NCBI GenBank assembly: GCA_002422455.1
Contig: DIVK01000002.1
Span: 1-16,227, forward strand
Direction of reading: 5' to 3'
Length of the DNA stretch: 16,227 nt
Source: Rhodoferax sp. UBA6134
GTDB lineage: Bacteria > Pseudomonadota > Gammaproteobacteria > Burkholderiales > Burkholderiaceae_C
The notes beneath the pieces are model-generated. The model was given only the letters and a program-made list of their open reading frames with translations. It was not told the DNA's origin and made no database searches. Of this stretch, positions 1 through 6,764 are shown in pieces. The translations under genes were made by a program, and so were the position numbers. Positions within the stretch are counted from its first letter, which is position 1, and every line of letters begins with the position of its first letter.

Positions 1-183
1 GGGTAGCGTGAGCGACAGCACCTTGGATTTGCCGGTGCCGTTGTTGCCGCGCAGCAGCAGGTGACCATCGCGGAACCAAAATTCCTCGCTGTCGTAGTGA
101 AAAAGTTCGACTAGGCCGAGCCGCAGGGGTTGCCAGCGGGCGCGGTCGGGCGTAGGCAAAGTGGGTTTGTCCGGGATACTCAT
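1..183 (-). CDS. jetC: Wadjet JetC / MukB-like SMC ATPase (TIGR02680-type), N-terminal 61 codons only
   Basis: This gene starts at 183 and runs off the left edge, so only its first 61 residues are visible. They contain a textbook ATP-binding head: the motif GNNGTGKSK (Walker A) sits near residues 49-57, preceded by an ELFHYDSEEFWF stretch typical of the N-terminus of SMC/SbcC/MukB-like ATPases. The ATG overlaps the stop of the DUF2398 gene (ATGA), which implies translational coupling. In Wadjet/MksBEFG systems this subunit is the long coiled-coil motor that extrudes DNA loops, so that the JetD nuclease can cut small circular plasmids. Family placement rests on the P-loop plus the DUF2397-DUF2398 neighbours. 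The coiled coils and C-terminal ATPase half lie outside the window and cannot be judged. Confidence 0.85.
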   Translation of the reverse strand, partial: MSIPDKPTLPTPDRARWQPLRLGLVELFHYDSEEFWFRDGHLLLRGNNGTGKSKVLSLTLP

Positions 184-1433
184 GTTGCGTCGAATAGGGA
201 ATTCTGTGCTTTGCTTGATGGCCGTTTGATCTCGGTCTCGCCAACGGCAAAGCGGGCGAGCGCTGGCAAGGGCTGGACAGCGTCGCCATCGCACGCCACG
301 AGCTGTAGCTTTTTCAGCCGCTCCAATGCGTTGCTGGCGAGTTCGTGTTCCGCGCCAGGCTCCCTGGCCGATTTGCGCCAGTAGGTGCTGTAGCGTTCCT
401 TGGCCTCAGCAACGAAGGCCGTGATCTCATTCAAGGCAATCGAGGCATCTGCGTCGGCGTGTGCCCGGTGGCGGCTGGCCAGAAATTCCGCCACCAGCAA
501 GGTCACATGCGCCTCGGTGCCTTCGGCCGGCATGGCGACATCGGTCAACGCGCCATCCTCATCGACCAGGGCCAGACCCTCGGCGCGCTGTTCGGCAGTG
601 AGATCGGTGGCTTCACACAACCGTGTTGCCATCGGACCGCGCTGGTTGATGAAGTATGCACGCAGATCCGCATCGAGTGCGTCCAGATAGACCACGGGAT
701 CGTCCAGCAAGCGACGCGACAACTGGTGACGCAAGGCGGTGCGGCGGCCTTCATCGCTGTCGGCGACGTGTTCCGTGACCAGCGCGGACAACCGTTCGTC
801 AAGTGTCACCGGCGCTTCTTCGGGGCTCCAGGTTGATGGGCCGCGTACGGCCGCCAGCATACCGGCCAGCACGCGGCGCTGTACGTCGTAGAGTGCGTCG
901 GCGACGCTGTTGTCACCACCACTGCGCACGAAGCCTTCTTCGTCACCCGCTACGCGCTGTAGTACGCCGAGCTCCAGCAGGCTGCGGCACACTGCCACCA
1001 ACTCACGGCGCTCATGCTGGACTTGCAGCGCGAAGCGGAAGCCGCACGACAACAGGCTTGGCTCGGCGGCAAGCACCAGCAGTCGATCACCCAGCACGCG
1101 CAACGTGATCTGCGGATCGGCGCGTTCGAGCACAGCGCAGGCAAGGCACAGCAGCACATAGCGTCGGCTGTCATAGCCGGGCAGACCACGGCTCGCGTCA
1201 ACCAGATCGGCCGGGCGTTTGTAAAGCCGGGCGCAGTCGCGTTCGATGTGCAACGCCCAGCCAGTTTCGCGGGCAAACCAGGCGCGCAGATCGTCGGCAT
1301 GGCGGCGCACTGCCGCAAACTCGGCATGGGCCGGTGTCATCAACGGGGCCATCAGCAAAGCGCGCAAAGCCTGGCTGCGTTCCTCATGTTGGTGCTGGGT
1401 CTGCTGCTGGCCGATACTGCGGCTGTCCACCAT
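180..1433 (-). CDS. jetB: Wadjet JetB-like protein, DUF2398 / TIGR02678 family
   Basis: The product is a 417-residue soluble protein with no signal peptide or membrane segment. It is rich in Arg, Ala and Leu helices and resembles the DUF2398 (TIGR02678) family in length and in its winged-helix-like makeup. In Wadjet systems the corresponding JetB (MukE/MksE-like) subunit bridges the kleisin JetA and the SMC motor JetC. The start at 1433 overlaps the TAA of the upstream gene (TAATG), and the stop overlaps the ATG of the SMC gene (ATGA), so all three are made as a coupled set. No catalytic motif is visible, as expected for a structural subunit. The assignment comes from recognition of the family pattern and operon order, not from a database search. 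Confidence 0.8.
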   Translation of the reverse strand: MVDSRSIGQQQTQHQHEERSQALRALLMAPLMTPAHAEFAAVRRHADDLRAWFARETGWALHIERDCARLYKRPADLVDASRGLPGYDSRRYVLLCLACAVLERADPQITLRVLGDRLLVLAAEPSLLSCGFRFALQVQHERRELVAVCRSLLELGVLQRVAGDEEGFVRSGGDNSVADALYDVQRRVLAGMLAAVRGPSTWSPEEAPVTLDERLSALVTEHVADSDEGRRTALRHQLSRRLLDDPVVYLDALDADLRAYFINQRGPMATRLCEATDLTAEQRAEGLALVDEDGALTDVAMPAEGTEAHVTLLVAEFLASRHRAHADADASIALNEITAFVAEAKERYSTYWRKSAREPGAEHELASNALERLKKLQLVACDGDAVQPLPALARFAVGETEIKRPSSKAQNSLFDAT

Positions 1434-2953
1434 TACGTTGCGTCCTTGATCCGGGTAATGGTGATGAAGTGGTCACGGCCTGCGAAGATACCCGTCGGCG
1501 TCAACACCTCGGCGCACGACTCGGCATCAAGCGGCGCGAGCTTGATGCGCAGCAGGCCGTCGCCGCTTTGCAACTCGACCGCCTCATCGGGCGTTGCCTG
1601 CGCGGTCAGTGCTTCGCCCAGCAAGCTCAGAAACAACTGGAATGCATGCTCATCGAGCCGACCAAGCTCGGACAGCCGCGTCAGTTTCCCGGTCGCCAAA
1701 CGCTCACGTGCCGCTTCGATTTGCGCATGTTCCTCACGGAACTGCACAGCCAGCAAGCGGCGTTCTTCATTGCGTTCCTGCACGCGCGGCAGCGCACCGC
1801 GTGGCGTGGTTTCGCCATATTCGCGCAAGCGCGGGTGGATGCGCAGCGGTGGTGCCTCGGCCCACGGGGTGTTGGCCGGAAGCTCCCTCGCTCCCGGCTC
1901 CAGAGCAGGGTTCAGCGAAAAGTGCCGCGCCGGGTTCAACGCGAAGGCAGCGCGCGCCAGCCGATGGGCCTGTGCATCGTCGGCGCAGGCAGCGAACCAA
2001 CCGGCGAGCATGCGAAAGTCAGCGGAGCGGTCGCTGCGCCCGCTGCGGCGCTCGTTCAGTGCCGCTACGGCTGCCAGCAACTGCGGGATCGCCGAGCGCG
2101 CCTTTGATCGCAATAGTTCGGCCTGCGGCGGCTCAAAGTCCGTGCTGATGAACCAACGGCGCAGCCCTTTCCAGCGCTCGCGCCACGCCTGCCATCCGCG
2201 TGTCACCACATCGGCCTGTTCGTTAGCATCACCCGGGGCGGCATCGCGTGCCTCGCGTTGCGCTGCCTGCCACAGCAAGGGGTCGATGTGCGGCGACAAG
2301 GCGACGATGTGCTGTGCAATAGCACCGGAGCGCGCGACCAGGTCGCCGATGAAGCGTTCGAGGTAGTCGATCAGCCGCTTTTTATAGGCCACCACGGCGC
2401 TGGCCTCGGCCTGCTGCAACTCAATGCTGCGCCCGATGCCCGCCATGAACGCCTGGGCGTTGTCGGCCAGACTCTCGAACACGCGCACCAAGTCGCGCAA
2501 GGTCTCGTGTACTTTAGCGGCGTCGGGCAGCGATTCACTGGAAAGGGTCAACAAGGTCTGCAGGCGGTTGGCGATGTCTTCCAACGCCACGGCCTGCAAT
2601 TCGGCCTGGTGGCGCAGGGTTCGCTCGAACACCGCCAACGCCGATTCCACAGTCTCGCCGCCCCGTGACAGCCGGTACAGATAGCGCGCCCGGTAGAAGT
2701 CGTTGATGTTGGCGACGCGGGCCGTATCAGGCTGCGATTCGAGGTTGCCCCACTCAGCCAGTTGCGCCAGTGCTGATTGGATTTCCTCAATGCGCGGCGG
2801 CGAGTTTGCCCACTGGCCTTCTGCAAGCACCTCGTCGGGCCGCAAGTGCAGCCGGAACTGGCGCTTCGCGGCGGCGAAGCTGTCCATGATGTTGCGGTAT
2901 AGCGCAGATTTCTCGGCACTGACGTGCCTGAAAAGCTCGGCCGAATCGTTCAT
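1433..2953 (-). CDS. jetA: Wadjet JetA-like kleisin, DUF2397 / TIGR02677 family
   Basis: The product is 506 residues if translation starts at the ATG at 2953. That start gives MNDSAELFRHVSAEKSALYR, matching the usual N-terminus of the DUF2397 (TIGR02677) family with its LFR-V-AEK-ALYR-IM pattern. The frame stays open to a GTG at 3022 and another ATG at 2962, but those extensions overlap or abut the broken AbiEii gene and look unrelated to the family. No start has a strong ribosome binding site. DUF2397 proteins are the kleisin-like (MukF/MksF) subunit that closes the SMC ring in Wadjet complexes. The protein is largely helical, with charged heptad-like segments in the middle and C-terminal third. 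The stop overlaps the next start. The Wadjet subtype (probably the DUF2397/2398/2399 variant, type III in some schemes) is not certain. Confidence 0.8.
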   Translation of the reverse strand: MNDSAELFRHVSAEKSALYRNIMDSFAAAKRQFRLHLRPDEVLAEGQWANSPPRIEEIQSALAQLAEWGNLESQPDTARVANINDFYRARYLYRLSRGGETVESALAVFERTLRHQAELQAVALEDIANRLQTLLTLSSESLPDAAKVHETLRDLVRVFESLADNAQAFMAGIGRSIELQQAEASAVVAYKKRLIDYLERFIGDLVARSGAIAQHIVALSPHIDPLLWQAAQREARDAAPGDANEQADVVTRGWQAWRERWKGLRRWFISTDFEPPQAELLRSKARSAIPQLLAAVAALNERRSGRSDRSADFRMLAGWFAACADDAQAHRLARAAFALNPARHFSLNPALEPGARELPANTPWAEAPPLRIHPRLREYGETTPRGALPRVQERNEERRLLAVQFREEHAQIEAARERLATGKLTRLSELGRLDEHAFQLFLSLLGEALTAQATPDEAVELQSGDGLLRIKLAPLDAESCAEVLTPTGIFAGRDHFITITRIKDAT

Positions 2954-2981
2954 GGCTTTCATGAGCTGGCTGGTTTGCTTG

Positions 2982-3499
2982 TCATGGCACAGCAGCCTTG
3001 TTGGCCAGGGTTTCGACTTCACTGCAAGCCTGCATCAGGTGATCGAAGCTGAGAGCGTCACCAAGCATGACCTGGTCGGCGCGCATGTTCGCGTAGTCGT
3101 CGGCCAATGCGATGCGCGCATCGCCCGTGGGCACGATGTTCAGATGCCCCTTCACGATCGGCAAGTTCATGACCAGGGGTGATGCGGTGGGGAATGAGAT
3201 ATTCGGAACGTGCCCATTGCCCCTTCGCCGCCAATCAAATCTTCGATCAGCCTGCGGATGTCGTAGGTGAGGTCAATGTCTTCGGAGAACCGATCAATGA
3301 CTTTGTAGGCCTTGGACAAGGAGGTGCCGCCCTTGAATGTCAGGTCGGCGGTTAGTGGTGAACCGAAGAGGGCGCCCAGCGTCCAGACGACCCACACGTC
3401 CTTTTCGAGAAAATGCGTTGGGCGATCCGTTTTGGCGCGAACTTGTTCCAGGACTTCGCGCTGGTCGTCTCGGCTGAGGGCAAAGAAGGCTTCAGCCAC
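2982..3499 (-). pseudogene. AbiEii/AbiGii-type nucleotidyltransferase toxin, broken by internal deletion
   Basis: Two pieces of one AbiEii-family protein lie here in different frames. The N-terminal piece (GTG at about 3499, overlapping the antitoxin stop, to 3167) shows the nucleotidyltransferase core: FKGGTSLSKAY (GGTS motif), then FSEDIDLTYD with the DxD metal ligands. It loses the family pattern near 3200 and ends out of frame. The C-terminal piece (to 2982) shows the usual family end, KGHLNIVPTGDARIALADDY followed by LSFDHLMQACSEVE. Intact members are about 290-310 residues, while the two pieces together give roughly 170, so about 130-150 central residues have been deleted. AbiEii toxins nucleotidylate RNA (shown for tRNA acceptor ends in related MenT enzymes). 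This copy should be inactive. A GTG at 3514 is an alternative start. Confidence 0.85.
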
Positions 3500-4085
3500 G
3501 AGCCGCTTCCTCACCGATCGCACGCGCCATCCAGGATGGCAATGCCGCACGTGAGGACGCCAATGCACGCCATTCTGATGGGGGCAGAGTCCGGTGCAAG
3601 GTCGCCAACGATTCGTCAGCATGCGCCGGCCCCATCCAGGCCAGGGCGCGCACTGCCGCGCCAGCCGGGCCGGTGCCCAAGGCCAGCATCCAGCGTGGTA
3701 CGTGCTTCATCAGCACTTCAGAGCGGCCAAGCTTCAGTTTTTGGGTGCGTCCCGAAGTCAAGTAGACCTCGCGGATAGGCACCTGCTGGGTTAGCCCTAG
3801 CGCATTGGCAGCGAAAGCGCCGTGTGCGGCAACCACTTCACCACTTTGCGCGGCCAGGGATTCCACGACTTTTTCTGCCGCGGGCGGGCGCGTGCCGAAC
3901 CGGCTGCATATCGGGGTGACATAAGTTCCGCGCCCCACACGCAGCAGCTTGCTTTCCTTGGTCATCCTGGAAAGGGCTTGATCGATGGCGGCCCGGCTGC
4001 CCAGATGCAGGAATTCCTTGGGCGACAGCACGCCGCCCTCGGGCAGGGATTGGGCGTGCAACAAGATGGCTTCAGGCAGAGTGTT
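3492..4085 (-). CDS. AbiEi-like antitoxin / transcriptional regulator (DUF6088 family)
   Basis: This is a 197-residue protein in the position of the antitoxin of a type IV AbiE toxin-antitoxin pair: upstream of, and overlapping, the nucleotidyltransferase toxin. Its N-terminal half reads as a winged-helix DNA-binding domain (helix with ALSRMTKESKLLRVGRGTY, where the RVGRGTY turn is characteristic). The C-terminal half resembles DUF6088 (TSGRTQKLKLG, then VPRWMLALG). AbiEi proteins repress their own promoter by binding inverted repeats and neutralise the toxin indirectly. The GTG at 4085 is preferred as the start because GAGG lies 8 bases upstream. An ATG at 4115 in the same frame falls inside the likely -10 box and cannot be on the mRNA. 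Unlike its partner toxin, this gene looks intact. Confidence 0.75.
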   Translation of the reverse strand, partial: NTLPEAILLHAQSLPEGGVLSPKEFLHLGSRAAIDQALSRMTKESKLLRVGRGTYVTPICSRFGTRPPAAEKVVESLAAQSGEVVAAHGAFAANALGLTQQVPIREVYLTSGRTQKLKLGRSEVLMKHVPRWMLALGTGPAGAAVRALAWMGPAHADESLATLHRTLPPSEWRALASSRAALPSWMARAIGEEAARG

Positions 4086-4101
4086 CACAAGGGTACCTCG
4101 A

Positions 4102-4115
4102 ATGATTAGAATCAT
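4102..4115. promoter_or_regulatory. Palindromic operator candidate overlapping the -10 box
   Basis: ATGATT-AG-AATCAT is a perfect 6-bp inverted repeat with a 2-bp centre. It overlaps the TATGAT box and covers the expected transcription start. Its place fits an autorepression site for the adjacent winged-helix AbiEi-like protein. Binding is an inference. Confidence 0.45.
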
Positions 4116-4139
4116 ATATCAGTTTCTGACATTCGACAA
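4111..4139 (-). promoter_or_regulatory. Sigma70-type promoter of the AbiE/jet gene row
   Basis: On the minus strand TTGTCG (4139-4134) is followed after exactly 17 bases by TATGAT (4116-4111). This is a good sigma70 match, about 26 bases before the preferred GTG start of the DUF6088 gene. It lies right at the edge of the IS3 remnant. No comparably good promoter was noticed between it and the jet genes. Confidence 0.6.
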
Positions 4140-4140
4140 T

Positions 4141-4560
4141 GAAGAAACCCTTTGGCGACCAGGCACCCTGTACACATGTGCGGAAGAGGCGCGAGGGATG
4201 ATCTTCCATTCGGAGCGGGGCAGTCAGTATTGCAGTCATGAGTTCCAGAACGGACTCAAGGGCTACGAGATGAAGTCATCAATGAGCCGCCAGGGCAACT
4301 GCTGGGACAACGCGCCCACTGAGAGCCTGTGGGGTCGGTTGAAGGTTGGCCGACCGTACGGCAGGAGGTTTGCCACCCGGCGCGAGGCCATGGACGAGGT
4401 GATGGACTGGCTGACGTTTTACAATCACAAGAGATTGCACTCAACGCTGGGCTACGTCAGTCCCATGAGGTTTAAGCAACGCTGGCTCGCGGACCAGCAG
4501 CAAGACAGACAGTCCGCATAATGGGCAGCTTATGGAGTGCGGAAAACAGGGGCAAGGTCA
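4141..4560 (+). mobile_element. IS3-family insertion sequence remnant (3' end)
   Basis: Only the last part of an IS3-type element remains: a C-terminal piece of the OrfB transposase followed by the right end. The minus strand from 4560 reads TGACCTTGCCCCTG, starting with the TG usual at IS3-family termini. The coding similarity fades leftward of about 4190, so the left boundary is approximate. No matching left inverted repeat was found in the window. The element separates the defence island from the housekeeping genes, and its right end abuts tadA. Confidence 0.65.
4196..4521 (+). pseudogene. Truncated IS3-family transposase OrfB (rve/DDE integrase core, C-terminal part)
   Basis: About 108 residues of the transposase survive of roughly 270-300 in intact OrfB proteins. 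Visible are FHSERGSQYCSHEF, CWDNAPTESLWGRLK with the final catalytic Glu, and YNHKRLHSTLGYVSPM near the end. In active enzymes the first motif is FHSDRGSQY, so the second catalytic Asp is Glu here. With the N-terminal half, the first Asp and OrfA all missing, the protein cannot transpose. The frame is open further left to 3985, but that stretch runs antisense through the DUF6088 gene and is not transposase. The C-terminal tail ends normally. Confidence 0.85.
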
Positions 4561-4565
4561 CGGTG

Positions 4566-5627
4566 ATGGATGATGCCCGTTTCATGGTGCTCGCATTGGC
4601 ACAGGCGCGTGCCGCCCAGGCGGCGGGTGAAGTGCCGGTGGGCGCGGTGGTGGTACGCCATGGCCAGGTGATTGCCGTGGGCAGCAATGCCCCCATTAGC
4701 CGACACGATCCGACCGCCCACGCCGAGATTGTGGCACTGCGCGCCGCAGCGCAGGCTGTCGGCAACTATCGTCTGGACGACTGCGAACTTTTTGTCACGC
4801 TGGAGCCCTGTGCCATGTGTGTTGGCGCCATGCTGCATGCCCGCTTGCGACGCGTGGTATTTGGCGCGCCCGACTCCAAAACCGGTGCGGCCGGCTCCAT
4901 GCTGGACTTGTTTTCCGATCCCCGATTGAACCACCAAACGCAAACGCAGGGTGGGGTTCTTGCTGACGAATGCTCGGCCTTGCTGCAGGGGTTTTTTCAA
5001 CAAAAACGCACAATGATGCGGGTCAACAGATGTCCGGTGCGCGAGGACGCTGTGCGAACGCCGGAGGCGCGCTTTGACAACCTGCCGGACTATCCCTGGC
5101 AAGCGCATTACGTCAGCGACTTGCCGGGCCTGGACGGGCTGCGCATGCATTATCTGGACGAAGGCCCGCGCCACGCACCGCAGACCTGCCTTTGCCTGCA
5201 TGGTGGCCGCACCTGGAGCTACCTGTATCGGACCATGATTCCAGCCTTTCTGGACGCTGGTGATCGGGTGCTCGCACCCGACCTCATCGGCTTTGGCAAA
5301 AGCGACAAACCCAAAAAGGAACACGCGCACACCCTGGTTTGGCATGGCCAGGTGTTGCAGCAGTGGGTTGAGCATCTCGACTTGAAAAATGTCGTACTGA
5401 TGCTGCAACAGGGCAGCGAAGCACTGGGGCGTACCCTGGCAAAGGCCATGCCGGAACGCTTTGCGGAGGTTAGGGTGGTAAATCCAGCGCAACTGGGTGA
5501 AATGACGACAGAGGCGGAGCAAGCACCGTTTCCAGACCGCGGGCATGAGGCTGCGCTACGGGCGTTTGCGGCCATGGCACCTGAATCCACACCCGGGCAT
5601 GCCGAGAATGCCGACAGCCCCGGATAA
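4566..5627 (+). CDS. tadA: tRNA adenosine(34) deaminase TadA with degenerate haloalkane-dehalogenase-like C-terminal domain
   Basis: Residues 1-148 are a complete TadA: HAE at 52-54 (zinc His and catalytic Glu) and PCAMC at 81-85 (zinc Cys82 and Cys85). It makes inosine at the wobble position of tRNA-Arg(ACG). Residues 155-345 resemble haloalkane dehalogenases (RTPEARFDNL, HYLDEG, TWSYLYRTMIPAF, FGKSDKP). However, the VQDWGG nucleophile elbow is replaced by LQQGSE (Asp to Gln at about 282), the halide-binding LHGEPTW is LHGGRTW, the cap region before APFPD is missing, and the chain ends before the catalytic His. The C-terminal half is therefore probably non-enzymatic. The ATG at 4566 is chosen because of AAGG at 4554-4557, which lies inside the IS end, and because the TadA family start follows at once. 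The upstream ATG at 4521 belongs to IS sequence. Confidence 0.9.
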   Translation: MDDARFMVLALAQARAAQAAGEVPVGAVVVRHGQVIAVGSNAPISRHDPTAHAEIVALRAAAQAVGNYRLDDCELFVTLEPCAMCVGAMLHARLRRVVFGAPDSKTGAAGSMLDLFSDPRLNHQTQTQGGVLADECSALLQGFFQQKRTMMRVNRCPVREDAVRTPEARFDNLPDYPWQAHYVSDLPGLDGLRMHYLDEGPRHAPQTCLCLHGGRTWSYLYRTMIPAFLDAGDRVLAPDLIGFGKSDKPKKEHAHTLVWHGQVLQQWVEHLDLKNVVLMLQQGSEALGRTLAKAMPERFAEVRVVNPAQLGEMTTEAEQAPFPDRGHEAALRAFAAMAPESTPGHAENADSPG

Positions 5628-5673
5628 TTGGAATTCGTCCCCCAATTCGCGCAATTCACGATTCCCATCATTC

Positions 5674-6681
5674 ATGATGAAAAAACACATCTATATTTAT
5701 TCCCCATCCGGCGCAGTGCGTAACAAGACAGCATTTCGACGCGGGGTGGCACGACTCAAGGCCTTGGGTCATGATGTAGAGGTTGATGCGGCGGCCTTGG
5801 CCAGTCATCTGCGCTTTGCCGGTGACGATGAAACGCGGCTGGCTGCCATCCACCGTGCGGCAGCCAGCGGCGCCGATCTGGCCCTGGTTTCACGCGGCGG
5901 CTACGGCCTGACCCGTATTCTGGGCGGCATTCACTACAAGAAGGTAGCCAAAGCCATTGACAAAGGCACTTTGTTCGTCGGTATCAGTGATTTCACGGCC
6001 TTTCAAAATGCCGTGCTGGCCCGCACCGGCGCCGTCACCTGGGCCGGACCGGCGCTGCTTGAGGGTTTTGGCGGTAGCGGAAAACCTAAGTCGGCGCAGG
6101 GACAAAACGAGAACGCAGTCTGGATGCCGGACGAGATCATGGAGGCCTGCTTTGATGACCTGATCAGCGGGCGAGGGGAGGGGGCTGGCTGGCGGCAACA
6201 CCGGGAGGCAACCCAAACCGCAACGGGTTCAATGGCTTCTGATGCCGCAGGCACGGCGGTCCTGGTCCAATTCAATATCAGGAAGGCGATCATGTGGGGA
6301 GGTAACCTGTCGATGTTGACCTCACTGCTGGGCACCCCTTATTTCCCCGACGTCAAAGGGGGCATCCTGTTTCTGGAGGACGTGGCGGAACACCCGTACC
6401 GGATCGAGCGCATGCTCACACAACTGCTGCACGCCGGCGTCCTGGGGCGGCAAAAAGCGATTATTCTGGGGCAGTTCACCGAGTACAAACTGGTGCCTCA
6501 TGACCGTGGGTACAAGTTGCAGACGGTCGTGAACTGGCTGCGCCAGCAACTCAAGATTCCGGTACTGACCAACTTGCCCTATGGTCACGTCGCCACCAAA
6601 GTGATACTGCCGGTCGGTGCCAGAACCGACCTGCTGGTGGAGGGGCGCGATGCCTTGCTCTTCTGGGGTCACGATTCATGA
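5674..6681 (+). CDS. ldcA: Muramoyltetrapeptide carboxypeptidase (LD-carboxypeptidase, S66 family)
   Basis: This 335-residue cytoplasmic serine peptidase removes the terminal D-Ala from recycled murein tetrapeptides. All three catalytic positions of S66 enzymes are seen: Ser105 in VGISDFTAF, Glu235 in LFLEDVAEHPYRIERML and His305 in PYGHVATK. SRGGYG (73-78) and WGGNLSML (208-215) are further family signatures. No signal peptide is present, as expected for a recycling enzyme. Bacterial homologues are usually about 300-310 residues. The excess lies in a polar stretch at about residues 133-195 that looks like a surface loop. Tandem ATGs at 5674 and 5677 are both possible starts, and neither has a clear ribosome binding site. 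It follows tadA by 46 bp on the same strand and may be cotranscribed with it. Confidence 0.93.
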   Translation: MMKKHIYIYSPSGAVRNKTAFRRGVARLKALGHDVEVDAAALASHLRFAGDDETRLAAIHRAAASGADLALVSRGGYGLTRILGGIHYKKVAKAIDKGTLFVGISDFTAFQNAVLARTGAVTWAGPALLEGFGGSGKPKSAQGQNENAVWMPDEIMEACFDDLISGRGEGAGWRQHREATQTATGSMASDAAGTAVLVQFNIRKAIMWGGNLSMLTSLLGTPYFPDVKGGILFLEDVAEHPYRIERMLTQLLHAGVLGRQKAIILGQFTEYKLVPHDRGYKLQTVVNWLRQQLKIPVLTNLPYGHVATKVILPVGARTDLLVEGRDALLFWGHDS

Positions 6682-6707
6682 ATTTATAAGCTGACCGTCA
6701 TTTTCAA

Positions 6708-6736
6708 TTGACACCCAATGCCCTAAACTGTACCCC
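6708..6736 (+). promoter_or_regulatory. Possible promoter before the cyclase-FHA gene
   Basis: A perfect TTGACA (6708-6713) is followed after 17 bases by TACCCC (6731-6736), a poor -10 preceded by TG. Because the -35 is consensus and the spot is intergenic it is listed, but the weak -10 keeps confidence low. Confidence 0.3.
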
Positions 6737-6764
6737 ACAGTTCAAGAAACGGAATCAACAGGGA

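Noticed and set aside
1014..2366. 450-codon plus-strand open frame across the jetB/jetA genes
   Set aside because: It is antisense to two recognisable, coupled minus-strand genes, has low-complexity Ser/Arg-rich composition and no family pattern.
2954..3022. GTG start at 3022 for the DUF2397 gene
   Set aside because: It would overlap the AbiEii C-terminal remnant and add 23 residues without family similarity. The family N-terminus begins at the ATG at 2953.
3985..4195. N-terminal extension of the transposase frame into the DUF6088 gene
   Set aside because: The stretch is antisense to the regulator and promoter and shows no transposase features before about 4190.
4985..5010. T-rich run followed by A-rich run resembling a terminator
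   Set aside because: It lies inside the conserved C-terminus of the TadA domain (FFQQKR), is coding, and has no GC stem.
6708..6764. TTG start for the cyclase-FHA gene
   Set aside because: The TTG is part of a TTGACA box and the added 19 residues are outside the cyclase domain. The ATG at 6765 fits better despite a poor ribosome binding site.
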